Assembly (NCBI RefSeq): GCF_051628905.1
Contig: NZ_CP157575.1
Span: forward strand, 1,612,001-1,676,000
Length of the DNA stretch: 64,000 nt
From: Asaia sp037151935
GTDB taxonomy: Bacteria > Pseudomonadota > Alphaproteobacteria > Acetobacterales > Acetobacteraceae
Direction: 5' to 3'
Shown: positions 45,777 to 55,179 of the stretch, piece after piece
How the letters are laid out: every line of letters starts with the position of its first letter
Numbering within the stretch: position 1 is the stretch's first letter
Program-made: the position numbers and the translations under genes
The notes under the pieces: model-generated
The model's input: only the letters and a program-made list of their open reading frames with translations
The model's database searches: none
Told to the model about the DNA's origin: nothing

Positions 45777-47336
45777 ATGATCCTCTCACCGCTTGAACAA
45801 GCACTCACAGCCCTGCCTTCGGCCTATCCGGGGCCGGGCGGCGCCGCTGCGGTCATCAAGGATGGACAGGTGATTGGCCGCCATAGCTGGGGCTTCGCGA
45901 ATGCCGAGACCCGCCTGCCCTTCACCCCGAAAACGCTGTTTCGCCTGTGTTCGATCACAAAGCAGTTCACCTGCGCGCTGCTCGATGAGTTTGCGGACAA
46001 GAGCCCCTTCGATGCGGCCATTGCCGGCTATCTGCCAAAACTCGAAGAAGCGCCTCCCGGCATCATGAATCTGGCTCATAATCAGTCAGGACTGCGCGAT
46101 TACTGGGCGGTAGCCATGCTGCACGGCGCCCCGACTGAATCGGGCTTTGGCGCTTCGGAGGCCCATCGTGTGATCTCTGGCACGCGCAGCCTGCATTTTC
46201 GTCCCGGCACAGCCTACTCGTACGTCAACCAGAATTTCTTCCTGATTTCCGAAGCCCTCGAGGCGCTTTCGGGTCGGAGCTTCGCCGAGTTGCTGAGAAC
46301 GAAGCTGTTTGAACGCCACGGCATGAACACCGCCTTTCTCGCTGCTGATACGCAGGCCATGCCCGACGGCACGCAGGGATATGAAGGGAGTGAGGCGACC
46401 GGCTATCGCCCTGCCGTCAATCATATCTTCTGGACTGGCGATGCCGGGCTCGGTGCCAGCCTGGACGACATGATAGCCTGGGAGCTGGCAATCGATACCC
46501 AGCGCGACGACCCGCAAGGGTTTTACAATCGCCTCTCCGCCCCGGTGACCTTCCGAGACGGCACCCCGGCCCGTTATGGCCATGGGCTGCAACGCGGCAC
46601 GCTTTTCGGACGTACCATGACAGGTCACGGCGGTGCCCTGCGCGGCTGGCGCAGCCACAGGCTGCATCTGGCAAAGGAGCGTCTGTCAGTCGTCGTGATG
46701 TTCAATCACATGTCCGAGGCCCATTCGGCAGCAGCCTCTCTTGCCGCTGCTGCACTCGACATTGCGCCGGTCTCACAGGAAGAAAATCCCGGCAACAGAG
46801 CTTTGTTGGGGCATTATCTGGACAAGAAGACGGGACTTTCGGCATCGGTCACGCCCAGCGCGTCGGGCACCAAACTCTCCTTACGCTACGCCTACCCACC
46901 CGAGACGCTCGATCTCTGGACCCAGAACGGTGCCGGACGTGAAGGAACTCGGCTAAGCCTTTCCGATGAGGGGCTGACGATGACGCGTCCTCTCGAAAAC
47001 CGGATTATCCCGCTCAGTTGCCTTGCCGAGCGTATCAGGCATGATGGGCTGGCAGGCCGCTATCACTGCCCGGAGCTCGATAGCGTGCTCACGCTCGACG
47101 GGGCGGAGGGCACGGTTTATGGCGGGTTTTCGGGGATGCTCGGCCAGGGACGAATGGAGCGCCTCCAGCCACTGGGCGACGATGTCTGGCTGATCCCCTG
47201 CCTCAGGGCGCTCGATCACTCACCGCCCGGCTACTGGACCCTCGCTTTTCAGCGCGACGAAACTGGCACACTGACAGGCGTGCGCGTCGGATGCTGGCTG
47301 GCGCGCGATCTGTTTTACCGGCGTTGCCAAGACTGA
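45777..47336 (+). CDS. dap: D-aminopeptidase, serine hydrolase of the beta-lactamase-like fold
   Basis: Penicillin-recognising enzyme of 519 aa, nearly identical in length to the Ochrobactrum D-aminopeptidase. Active-site motifs: S59-I-T-K62 (LCSITKQFT), Y149-V-N151 (YSYVNQNF) and H284-G-G286 (GHGGALRG), all at the positions expected for that enzyme. The C-terminal ~185 residues form the two beta-barrel domains that restrict substrates to small D-aminoacyl peptides. No signal peptide, so cytoplasmic. ATG 45777 with CGGAG eight bases upstream is preferred; ATG 45750 is possible. Divergent from recX. Confidence 0.88.
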   Translation: MILSPLEQALTALPSAYPGPGGAAAVIKDGQVIGRHSWGFANAETRLPFTPKTLFRLCSITKQFTCALLDEFADKSPFDAAIAGYLPKLEEAPPGIMNLAHNQSGLRDYWAVAMLHGAPTESGFGASEAHRVISGTRSLHFRPGTAYSYVNQNFFLISEALEALSGRSFAELLRTKLFERHGMNTAFLAADTQAMPDGTQGYEGSEATGYRPAVNHIFWTGDAGLGASLDDMIAWELAIDTQRDDPQGFYNRLSAPVTFRDGTPARYGHGLQRGTLFGRTMTGHGGALRGWRSHRLHLAKERLSVVVMFNHMSEAHSAAASLAAAALDIAPVSQEENPGNRALLGHYLDKKTGLSASVTPSASGTKLSLRYAYPPETLDLWTQNGAGREGTRLSLSDEGLTMTRPLENRIIPLSCLAERIRHDGLAGRYHCPELDSVLTLDGAEGTVYGGFSGMLGQGRMERLQPLGDDVWLIPCLRALDHSPPGYWTLAFQRDETGTLTGVRVGCWLARDLFYRRCQD

Positions 47337-47464
47337 ATTTGACGGATGGGGGGCAATACCCTCATCATGGCAGAGCAGCAGCCTGTGCCCTGCCCTGAGT
47401 TTTCAGGTGCGGGGTTCTTGCCGTTGCGCTCTCCCATCAATTTCAACCGGGCTCTCCTATCGCC

Positions 47465-48685
47465 ATGATTTCCGCTCTGATGCCAACATTCAAACGAGTC
47501 GACCTTGCTTTCGAGCATGGTCAGGGCGCTTGCTTGTACACGGCTGACGGGCGACGATTTCTGGATTTCGGGGCAGGCATCGCCGTCTCGTCTCTGGGCC
47601 ATGGTCATGAGGGGCTGGTCAAGGCGATTGCCGATCAGGCTGCCCGTGTAATGCATGTCTCCAACCTGTATCGCATCCCGCAGGCAGAAAAGCTCGCAGA
47701 TCGGCTCGTCGCGCATTCCTTCGCCGATAGCGTGTTCTTCTGCAATTCCGGCGCGGAAGCCAATGAGGGCATGGTCAAGATGATCCGCAAGACCCAATCG
47801 GGTCGCGGCCATCCCAAGCGCACGCGCATCATCTGCTGCACCGGCGCGTTCCATGGCCGCACGCTGGCCATGATCGCGGCTACCGGCAACCCGGCCTATC
47901 TCGAGGGCTTCGGCGCGCCGGTCGAAGGCTTCGATCATGTGCCCTTCAACAACATGAACGCCCTGCGTGCCGCCATTACGCCTCAGACGGCGGGTATCAT
48001 GCTCGAACCCATTCAGGGCGAGACCGGCATCAAGCAGGCTGACCCGCAGTTCATGTCAGGTCTGCGTCAGGTCTGCGATGAATTCGGACTGGTTCTCGCT
48101 CTGGATGAAGTGCAGACGGGCATGGGGCGCACAGGCAAGCTGTTCGCTCATGAATGGTATGGTGTGACCCCCGACGTCATTTCGGTCGCCAAGGGCATCG
48201 CGGGTGGTTTTCCCATGGGGGCCATCCTCGCCAATGAGGAAGTCGCTGCCTCTATGGGCGCTGGGTCTCACGGAACGACCTTCGGGGGCAATCCGCTTGC
48301 CTGCGCCGCCGGCAATGCCGTGCTCGACGTCATTCTTGCCGATGGCTTTCTGCCTGAGGTCGAGCACACAGGCGCCATTCTCGGCGAAACTCTCGACGCC
48401 CTCGTGCGCAAGCATCCGACAGTGTTCGAACTCGCCCGCGGTCGCGGCCTGATGTGGGGGCTGAAATGCCGCCTGCCGGTCGCGCAGGTGCAGGCCCAGG
48501 TCATGGCTGAAGGCCTTCTGACCGTCACGGCTGGTGAAAACGTACTGCGTCTTCTGCCTCCGCTGATCGTAACACCGGAAGAGTGCCGCGAAGCCTGCGC
48601 TATTCTCTCACGCGCCGCACAGGCGCTCGAAACCGCAGAGCACCAGAAAAACAGGACTGAAAGCCGGACGGAGAGCCACGCATGA
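47465..48685 (+). CDS. argD: acetylornithine aminotransferase
   Basis: PLP enzyme of 406 aa for the fourth step of arginine synthesis. Class III aminotransferase features: FLDFGAGIAVSSLGHGHE, NSGAEANEGMVKM, LALDEVQTGMGRTGKLFAHE and the PLP lysine in VAKGIAGGFPMGA. It overlaps argF by four bases. Could also serve as succinyldiaminopimelate aminotransferase. Confidence 0.95.
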   Translation: MISALMPTFKRVDLAFEHGQGACLYTADGRRFLDFGAGIAVSSLGHGHEGLVKAIADQAARVMHVSNLYRIPQAEKLADRLVAHSFADSVFFCNSGAEANEGMVKMIRKTQSGRGHPKRTRIICCTGAFHGRTLAMIAATGNPAYLEGFGAPVEGFDHVPFNNMNALRAAITPQTAGIMLEPIQGETGIKQADPQFMSGLRQVCDEFGLVLALDEVQTGMGRTGKLFAHEWYGVTPDVISVAKGIAGGFPMGAILANEEVAASMGAGSHGTTFGGNPLACAAGNAVLDVILADGFLPEVEHTGAILGETLDALVRKHPTVFELARGRGLMWGLKCRLPVAQVQAQVMAEGLLTVTAGENVLRLLPPLIVTPEECREACAILSRAAQALETAEHQKNRTESRTESHA

Positions 48686-49665
48686 CCATTCAGACACGCT
48701 CTTCTTCCTCGGCAGAAATCCGGCATTTTCTCGATCTGCGCGATCTCGATTCCGCAACGCTGCGCGACATCATTGATGTCGGTCGTGCCGTAAAGACCAT
48801 GCAGGACAATCGGCGCGTCCCGATGCACCCGGCCCATCCTCTGGCCGGGCGCACACTCGGATTGATGCTGTCGAAGCCCTCGACACGCACGCGCCTCTCT
48901 TTCGAGGTGGGTATGCGCCAGCTCGGCGGTGATGTGTCCGTGCTGTCGCCATCGGATATGCAGATCGGTCGTGGCGAAAGCCTGGCCGATACGGCGCGTG
49001 TCCTGTCGCGTTTTCTCGACGTGCTGGTCGTGCGCACGGGTGAGGCGGACATGCTGAGCGAGCTTGTGCGCTGGAGCAGCATCCCGGTGGTAAACGGTCT
49101 GACGCCTGACTCCCATCCGGTGCAGATACTGGCCGACATCATGACCTATGAAGAGCATCGTGGCCCGGTCGCCGGTTCGCACTGGGCCTGGATCGGCGAC
49201 GGCAATAACGTTGCGACCTCTCTGATCGAGGGCGCGGTACGCTTCGGGTTCTCGCTCACCCTCGCAACCCCCGAAACGATGAAGCCACGACAGGAGGTAC
49301 TCGACTGGGCGCAGGCCGAGGGTGGCAGGATCCGTCTCGTTCACGACCCTGTCGAGGCGGTACGCGATGCAAGTTGCATCGTGACCGATACCTGGACCAG
49401 CATGTCAGACGAGGAATCAGCGACACGACTCAACACGCTGCGCCCCTTCCAGGTGAATACCGCTCTCATGCAGAAAGCCGCTCCCGAGGCCCTGTTCATG
49501 CACTGCCTGCCCGCCCATATCGGTGAGGAAGTGACCGAAGAGGTGTTCGAAAGCGCCGCCTCGGTCGTGTTCGACGAAGCGGAAAACCGCCTTCATGCCC
49601 AGAAAGGTCTCCTCCTCTGGGTTCTGGGCGGCGAAAACTGGCGCTCTTTCGGCAAGCCCAGTTGA
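48682..49665 (+). CDS. argF: ornithine carbamoyltransferase
   Basis: Enzyme of 327 aa converting ornithine and carbamoyl phosphate to citrulline. Signatures: KPSTRTRLSFEVGMRQLGG for carbamoyl phosphate, HPVQILADIMTYEEHRG, WIGDGNNVATSLIEGA, and the OTC-specific HCLPAHIGEEVTEEV. The ornithine site loop distinguishes it from PyrB. Coupled to argD by the ATGA overlap. Confidence 0.96.
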   Translation: MTIQTRSSSSAEIRHFLDLRDLDSATLRDIIDVGRAVKTMQDNRRVPMHPAHPLAGRTLGLMLSKPSTRTRLSFEVGMRQLGGDVSVLSPSDMQIGRGESLADTARVLSRFLDVLVVRTGEADMLSELVRWSSIPVVNGLTPDSHPVQILADIMTYEEHRGPVAGSHWAWIGDGNNVATSLIEGAVRFGFSLTLATPETMKPRQEVLDWAQAEGGRIRLVHDPVEAVRDASCIVTDTWTSMSDEESATRLNTLRPFQVNTALMQKAAPEALFMHCLPAHIGEEVTEEVFESAASVVFDEAENRLHAQKGLLLWVLGGENWRSFGKPS

Positions 49666-49721
49666 GCGCAGGCATCCCTTTGCCGCGTTATTGACCCTGG
49701 AAAGCATCAGACAAGACTGCA

Positions 49722-50639
49722 ATGATCGAAACACCCGCCTTTCTGGATACCCAACGCCCCGAAACCGTGCCCGATCTCGTGATCTCGCACGGGATCACGC
49801 CCTTTCATCTGGCAAACCGCCCGGTGCGCGGTCGTCTGGTGAGGCTGGGCAAGCTGGCCGACATCATGCTGCAGCGCCATGATATTCCCGATTGCGGGCG
49901 GCAACTGGCGGGCGAGGCCCTCTCTCTCGTCGCCGGGCTGAGTGCGGGGCTGAAATTCAAGGGCTCCTTCTCGCTTCAGATCAAGGGCGATGGCCCGGTC
50001 TCCATGCTCGTCGCGGATTGCACCGATTCGGGCGAGTTACGCTTCTATCTCCGCTCCGAAAACACGCCTGAGGCGGCCTCGGCCAAAACCCTGCTCGGTG
50101 ATGGCTATTTTGCCTTCACCATCGATCAGGGCGCGCATACCGAGCGCCATCAGGGCATTGTGGCGCTTGAGGGTGAAACCTTGGCCGAAATGGCCATGCA
50201 TTATTTCACCACCAGCGAGCAGCATGAATGCTGGATGCGCCTCTACTGCGAAAAGACCGATGAGGGCTGGCAGGCCGGGGCGCTGATGCTTGAAAAGATC
50301 GCGGCAGAAGGCGGTATCGCCTCCGGGCAGGATAGCGATGAAGATGCGTGGGAAACCGCCTGCATTCTGGGCAACACCCTCAAGGCCTCCGAGCTTTTCG
50401 ACCCGACCCTGAGCGCCACGACACTAGTCGAGCGTCTTTTCGGCACTCAGGAGGTCTTGGTCGACCGACCGCGCGTGGTGAGCTTGGGCTGTCGATGCAA
50501 CCGCGCCAGACTGGCGAGCGTGCTTTCGACCTTTCCGGAAGACGACCTCGACCATATGGCCGAGGAAGGGCAGATCACCATGAATTGCGAATTCTGCAAT
50601 GTCGGGTTCAGCTTCGATCGCAATGAGATCGCGCGATGA
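49722..50639 (+). CDS. hslO: Hsp33 redox-regulated chaperone
   Basis: Holdase activated by oxidation (305 aa). The zinc/redox switch is complete: C257-x-C259 and C289-x2-C292 (GCRCNRARLAS ... NCEFCNVGF). The N-terminal domain includes SAGLKFKGSFSLQIKGDG. It follows argF by 56 bp and overlaps the next gene by four bases. It fits a cell exposed to oxidative stress during incomplete oxidation. Confidence 0.95.
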   Translation: MIETPAFLDTQRPETVPDLVISHGITPFHLANRPVRGRLVRLGKLADIMLQRHDIPDCGRQLAGEALSLVAGLSAGLKFKGSFSLQIKGDGPVSMLVADCTDSGELRFYLRSENTPEAASAKTLLGDGYFAFTIDQGAHTERHQGIVALEGETLAEMAMHYFTTSEQHECWMRLYCEKTDEGWQAGALMLEKIAAEGGIASGQDSDEDAWETACILGNTLKASELFDPTLSATTLVERLFGTQEVLVDRPRVVSLGCRCNRARLASVLSTFPEDDLDHMAEEGQITMNCEFCNVGFSFDRNEIAR

Positions 50640-51649
50640 GCGCAGCCGATGATCTGCTGCGTAGCATTCGCGTCGATGGAGAGGCACTGACCGCCCTTTA
50701 CGATCAGTGGATTCCGCAGGAGATCGTCGCTCTGGATGACGATATCAGGTGCCTGACCCTGAGCGATGCCATGAGCGGACGTCAGGCCGTCTGGTATCTC
50801 GATGGCGAAAATCACTATCGCGGCTCTCATATCGAAGTCGTGCAGCGTCTGCACCCACAGCAGATTCTCTCGGCGGTTGCCCCCTGGTTCGACGAGCTGG
50901 CGCGTCACTCACTAAGCGCCAGGCCCACAGCACTTCATGATGCGCCGCGAGTGCCTCTCTTTCTGGCCACACAGCTGGCAGCGGCATGGTGTGTCCGCGT
51001 GCTGATCGATATGCGCCAGATCCAGAGCTCGCTGACCGAACAGGATCAGGAAATCGCGACGCTTGGCGAGAGAACACTCTCGTCTCGTCAGGTCCGGCGC
51101 CTGCTCGGCACCCGGATCGGGCCGGAATCCCTGGTGGTCCTCTCTCCCCTGAGCGACCGCCCCTTGCGATCGCAGATCTCTTTTGTCATCGAGCACCAGC
51201 TTGTGCATCGTTTTTACGATCCCGAGGCAGACTGCACCTTCTACCTCTCCTGGTGGGAGAGACAGCTCGATAAATCGCCCAGCTTCTATTGCCCCAAGGC
51301 CAATCTTCTGGTCAGCGACGAAAACATGGCAGGGATGCTGCCATCCATGATCCTGGGCTGGTATCTCAGCAACCCCCATCATGTCGCGACCATCGCCGAC
51401 GCACAGGCTTTCGAAGCGCGCGATTACGGCCTTGGCAGCGCGTCTTCCCTTCTGGTCGAGCTCGATACCGACACAAAGCTGCCTCCGGCGCCAGAAACAG
51501 CATCCGCCGACATGATTTCAGAATCATGGGCCTTCCTGCATCAGAATCCGTCCGAAGTTGCGCCGCAGGGTTCGCAAGATCCGAGACAGGAAAAGAAACA
51601 GTCTGGACGTCTTTTCGAGCGGCTACGCTCTTTAGTAAAAAAGACCTAA
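50636..51649 (+). CDS. protein of unknown function, coupled to hslO
   Basis: Protein of 337 aa with no signal peptide or membrane helix. Recognisable only as a mixed alpha/beta protein: a beta-rich part near the start (QAVWYLDGENHYRGSHIEV), a middle helix (DMRQIQSSLTEQDQEIATLG), QISFVIEHQLVHRFYDPEAD, WWERQLDKSPSFYCPKANLL, and a Lys/Arg-rich C-terminal helix (RLFERLRSLVKKT). The start overlaps the hslO stop (ATGA). It may work with Hsp33 or the following lipoprotein, but no family was identified. Confidence 0.8.
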   Translation: MSAADDLLRSIRVDGEALTALYDQWIPQEIVALDDDIRCLTLSDAMSGRQAVWYLDGENHYRGSHIEVVQRLHPQQILSAVAPWFDELARHSLSARPTALHDAPRVPLFLATQLAAAWCVRVLIDMRQIQSSLTEQDQEIATLGERTLSSRQVRRLLGTRIGPESLVVLSPLSDRPLRSQISFVIEHQLVHRFYDPEADCTFYLSWWERQLDKSPSFYCPKANLLVSDENMAGMLPSMILGWYLSNPHHVATIADAQAFEARDYGLGSASSLLVELDTDTKLPPAPETASADMISESWAFLHQNPSEVAPQGSQDPRQEKKQSGRLFERLRSLVKKT

Positions 51650-51677
51650 AGTCGAGACGCATAGCCAGGAGCTGCTC

Positions 51678-52535
51678 ATGTCGCAAAGTCCTTCCAGGGT
51701 TAAGAACTTCCTCCGCTTCGGTTCCCTCTGCCTCGCTCTTGGCAGCGCTTCCCCCCTGCTGACAGCATGCGGTGACAGCGAGCCGCAAAGCTTTGCGCCG
51801 CTCGACTATAATTATCTCAGCAAAATGCATCTCAATGTCGCCCATATCGAGATTGTGGATACGGCACCGCCCGGCTCGGCTCCCGGCGACATTTCAGGCA
51901 AGGCTCCGACAACGCCCCAGCAGGCACTCGAACAGATGGCCCGTGACCGCCTGATCGCCAGCGGGACGGAGGGTGGCGGCACCTTTACCATCACCAAGGC
52001 GAGCATCCTTCACGCACCGGGCGGCACGCTTCTGGGCGAGCTGGAAGCGCATATCGATCTCTCGGCACCCTCAGGCGGTCGCGCCGGCTATGCCCTCGCC
52101 CATATCACCCGTAGCCTCAATCCCGGTGACAAAGACCCCGAATCGCGCGCTGTGCTTTACGATCTGACGTCGCAGATGATGCAGGACATGAATGTCGAGC
52201 TTGAATTCCAGATCAAGAAATCGCTTCATGACTGGCTCGTCGACGCCAGTGGTGCCCCTCTGCAAGGTGCAATCCAGCAGCAGGATATCGGTCCGAATGC
52301 TGCTCTTTCTGCCCCCTCGGTCTCCTCTGCCAACGCTCCGAAGGCAACGGTTCAGCCCGTCTCTGCTCCGGCTGCAACCGGTAATGCTGCCCTGAGCGCC
52401 GCTCCCGTGGCTCCTGTCGCCAAACCGCAAGGCCCTGATGCCATCTTCCCGCTCGGCGACGATGACACGCCCGCAGCACCTGCCGTCAAATCACCGCAGC
52501 CCGGCGTTCTCTCCCTGCCGACCGGTCATTCGTGA
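51678..52535 (+). CDS. putative lipoprotein with low-complexity Ala/Pro tail
   Basis: Predicted lipoprotein of 285 aa: hydrophobic signal then LLTAC lipobox (C at about residue 31). A compact domain (about 45-190) contains HLNVAHIEIVDTAPPGS, TFTITKASILHAPGG and DLTSQMMQDMNVELEFQIKK, then an Ala/Pro/Ser-rich disordered tail with PAAPAVKSPQPGVLS. It follows the unknown gene at 28 bp and probably belongs to the same transcript as hslO. No known family recognised with confidence. Confidence 0.78.
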   Translation: MSQSPSRVKNFLRFGSLCLALGSASPLLTACGDSEPQSFAPLDYNYLSKMHLNVAHIEIVDTAPPGSAPGDISGKAPTTPQQALEQMARDRLIASGTEGGGTFTITKASILHAPGGTLLGELEAHIDLSAPSGGRAGYALAHITRSLNPGDKDPESRAVLYDLTSQMMQDMNVELEFQIKKSLHDWLVDASGAPLQGAIQQQDIGPNAALSAPSVSSANAPKATVQPVSAPAATGNAALSAAPVAPVAKPQGPDAIFPLGDDDTPAAPAVKSPQPGVLSLPTGHS

Positions 52536-52681
52536 CGGGGATTCACCAACTGTCGTGACCAACCGGCCGTAGCCTGTCGAGCAAGACAGAAACCTGCTTG
52601 CATTTCCTCACGCAATCGCGAAGAAGGGGCTGATGCCCACATATTGGGTATCACCCATCGTTGTTCCGTCAGGAGAACAGG

Positions 52682-53374
52682 TTGAGCGCGCCTTCGTCTT
52701 CACGCCGACGCTTTGTCAAAAATGCGGCAGGCACCACCGCCTTCCTCCTTCTCGCCGGTCATGACTTCGCCGCCCGGGCGGCGGCCGCAGCCAGAATCGA
52801 CGGCAAACCGGCTTTTTTTACGCCTGACGAAATGCGCTTTCTGAATGCGGCCTGCGATTGCATCTTCCCGCATGACGATCTCGGTCCAGGCGCGACTGCG
52901 CTGGGGGTCCCCAATTTTATCGACCGACAGATGAACACGCCCTATGGCCGGGGGGAGCTTTGGTATATGGCAGGCCCGTTTCAGGACGGACCCGCCAATC
53001 TTGGCTACCAGCTGCCTTTCGCGCCGCGCGATCTCTATCGTAAGGGTATTGCAGGCGCCAACCACTACGCCCGCACCGAGCGCGGCAAGGATTTTGCCGA
53101 TCTTCACGCCGAAGAGCAGATCGAAATCCTGACAGCCTTCGAAGGTGGCGCCGTTCATTTTCAGGAACTCAACGCCCGGCTTTTTTTCGAGCAATTGCGC
53201 CGCAATACGCTCGAAGGGGCTTTTTCCGATCCGATCCATGGGGGTAATCGCAACATGGAAGGCTGGATTTTGCTCGCCTTCCCCGGTGCGCGCGCCGATT
53301 TCATGGATTGGGTCAATCAGGAAGGCGCAGCCTATCCATTCGGCCCCGTATCGATCAGCGGCCAGAAGGCCTGA
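52682..53374 (+). CDS. FAD dehydrogenase small subunit (gluconate 2-dehydrogenase subunit 3 type)
   Basis: Periplasmic small subunit, 230 aa, of a three-subunit membrane-bound dehydrogenase. It begins with a twin-arginine signal (SRRRFVKNAAGTTAFLLLAG), so the folded complex is exported by Tat; the subunit supplies the signal for the large subunit. Family features: FFTPDEMRFLNAACDCIFP and YMAGPFQDGPANLGYQ. The start is the TTG at 52682 six bases after AGGAG; an upstream in-frame TTG lacks a ribosome site. First gene of the S-L-C operon. Confidence 0.9.
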   Translation: MSAPSSSRRRFVKNAAGTTAFLLLAGHDFAARAAAAARIDGKPAFFTPDEMRFLNAACDCIFPHDDLGPGATALGVPNFIDRQMNTPYGRGELWYMAGPFQDGPANLGYQLPFAPRDLYRKGIAGANHYARTERGKDFADLHAEEQIEILTAFEGGAVHFQELNARLFFEQLRRNTLEGAFSDPIHGGNRNMEGWILLAFPGARADFMDWVNQEGAAYPFGPVSISGQKA

Positions 53375-53400
53375 GCGTCAATTATTCGAGTTCCAAACGC

Positions 53401-55179
53401 ATGACATCAAAACGGACTGACGTAGTCATTATTGGCGCAGGCTGGGCAGGCGCAATTCTCGCCAAGGAAATGCGCGAAGCAGGGCGCAGTGTCGTCATGC
53501 TCGAACGCGGTCCGGAGCGTTCAACGGCAACAGAAGGCACCTATCCCGGCTCGATCGACGAATTGCGCGGCGCCATCAGGCACAGATTATTCCAGAACCC
53601 TGCCAAAACGACCGTCACGATCCGCAACACCGTCAACCAGACAGCGCTCCCTTATCGTCAGCTCGCAGCTTTTCTGCCGGGTGAGGGCGTCGGCGGTGCC
53701 GGGCTGCACTGGTCGGGCGTGCATTTTCGCGCTGCCCCCGATGATCTGCGTCTTCGCAGCCATGTCATCGACCGCTACGGCGCCAAATTCATTCCCGAAG
53801 GGATGAATTTGCAAGATTACGGCGTGACGTATGAGGAGCTGGAACCTTTTTTCGACAAAGCCGAAAAAGTGTTCGGTACTTCGGGTGAAGCCTACAAGAT
53901 CAATGGCCAGATCGTCGGCAATGGCAATGTGTTCTCGCCATCACGCAGCGATAAATTCCCGCTCCCTGCCATGCAGGACGTCTATACAGCGAGCCTGTTC
54001 CGCAAGGCGGCGTCCGATGCCGGGTATCATCCCTACGCCCTGCCCGCAGCCAATGCGTCAATGCAATATACCAATACCTACGGCTTGCAGATGGGGCCGT
54101 GCAATTTCTGCGGTTATTGCAGCGGGTATGATTGCTACATGTATTCGAAGGCCTCGCCGAATATCAATATTCTTCCGGCGCTGCGCTACGATAACGACTT
54201 CACACTCATCACCGATGCCCATGTGCTGAAAGTGAATCTCGATAGCGACCGACGCAAGGCGACTGGCGTCACCTATCTCGACCAGCGAGAAAATCGTGAG
54301 AAGACCATCGAAGCCGATCTGGTCATTCTGGCAGCGTTCCAGTTTCACAATGTGCATCTGATGCTGCTTTCGGGCATCGGCAAACCCTACGACCCGATCA
54401 GCAATACCGGTGTCGTCGGGCGTAATTTCGTCTATCAGACCATCACCACCTCACGCGCCTGGCTGCCGGAAAACCAATTCACGAATCAATTTGTGGGCGC
54501 CGGCGGTGCGGGTGTCGCGATCGACGATTTCAACAGTGATAATTTCGATCACGGTCCTCTCGGCTTCGTGGGTGGCTCACCGATCTGGGTCAACCAGGCC
54601 GGTGTGAAACCGATTGCCGCAGCCATGAATGGTGGCGGCAAGTCAGCACCGCGCTGGGGTGCTGGTTACAAGGCGGGACTGGTCGATACCTATCGCCATT
54701 CGCTCGCCATGGATGCGCATGGCAGCAACATGGCCTATCGCGATGTCTATCTCGATCTCGATCCGACCTGGCGTGATAGCTACGGTCAACCCTTGCTGCG
54801 CATGACCTTCACCTGGAAGGAAAACGACATCCGCATGAACCAGTATGTCGTTGGCAAGATCGAGCCGATCATGAAGGCACTCGGCGCCAGACGCTATGAA
54901 CTGGGCAGGCTTGAACACGGCGAAGCCTTTGACACACGCCGCTATCAGACGACCCATCTCGGCGGCGGCGCCGTCATGGGCACGAGCCCAACCGACAGCG
55001 CCCTCAACCGCTATCTGCAAAGCTGGGATGTCTCGAACGTGTTCGTCATCGGCTCGAACGCTTTCCCTCAGGGCATGGGCTATAATCCTACCGGCACGGT
55101 CGCTGCTCTGGCCTATTGGGCTGCGCATCATATCCGCACCACCTATCTGGCCCAGCCCGGCCCGCTGGTGGCGTTGTGA
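53401..55179 (+). CDS. FAD dehydrogenase large subunit (GMC family; gluconate / 2-ketogluconate / sorbitol type)
   Basis: Flavoprotein of 592 aa that oxidises a sugar or sugar acid on the periplasmic side and passes electrons to the cytochrome subunit. The FAD-binding motif VVIIGAGWAGAILAKEM is at the N-terminus. A cysteine group C234-x2-C237-x2-C240-x4-C245 (GPCNFCGYCSGYDC) resembles the 3Fe-4S motif of related dehydrogenases. The C-terminal GMC region has TTHLGGGAVMGTSPTDSALN and PQGMGYNPTGTVAALAY. No signal peptide of its own, so it depends on the Tat-tagged small subunit. Substrate cannot be fixed from sequence alone. Confidence 0.93.
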   Translation: MTSKRTDVVIIGAGWAGAILAKEMREAGRSVVMLERGPERSTATEGTYPGSIDELRGAIRHRLFQNPAKTTVTIRNTVNQTALPYRQLAAFLPGEGVGGAGLHWSGVHFRAAPDDLRLRSHVIDRYGAKFIPEGMNLQDYGVTYEELEPFFDKAEKVFGTSGEAYKINGQIVGNGNVFSPSRSDKFPLPAMQDVYTASLFRKAASDAGYHPYALPAANASMQYTNTYGLQMGPCNFCGYCSGYDCYMYSKASPNINILPALRYDNDFTLITDAHVLKVNLDSDRRKATGVTYLDQRENREKTIEADLVILAAFQFHNVHLMLLSGIGKPYDPISNTGVVGRNFVYQTITTSRAWLPENQFTNQFVGAGGAGVAIDDFNSDNFDHGPLGFVGGSPIWVNQAGVKPIAAAMNGGGKSAPRWGAGYKAGLVDTYRHSLAMDAHGSNMAYRDVYLDLDPTWRDSYGQPLLRMTFTWKENDIRMNQYVVGKIEPIMKALGARRYELGRLEHGEAFDTRRYQTTHLGGGAVMGTSPTDSALNRYLQSWDVSNVFVIGSNAFPQGMGYNPTGTVAALAYWAAHHIRTTYLAQPGPLVAL

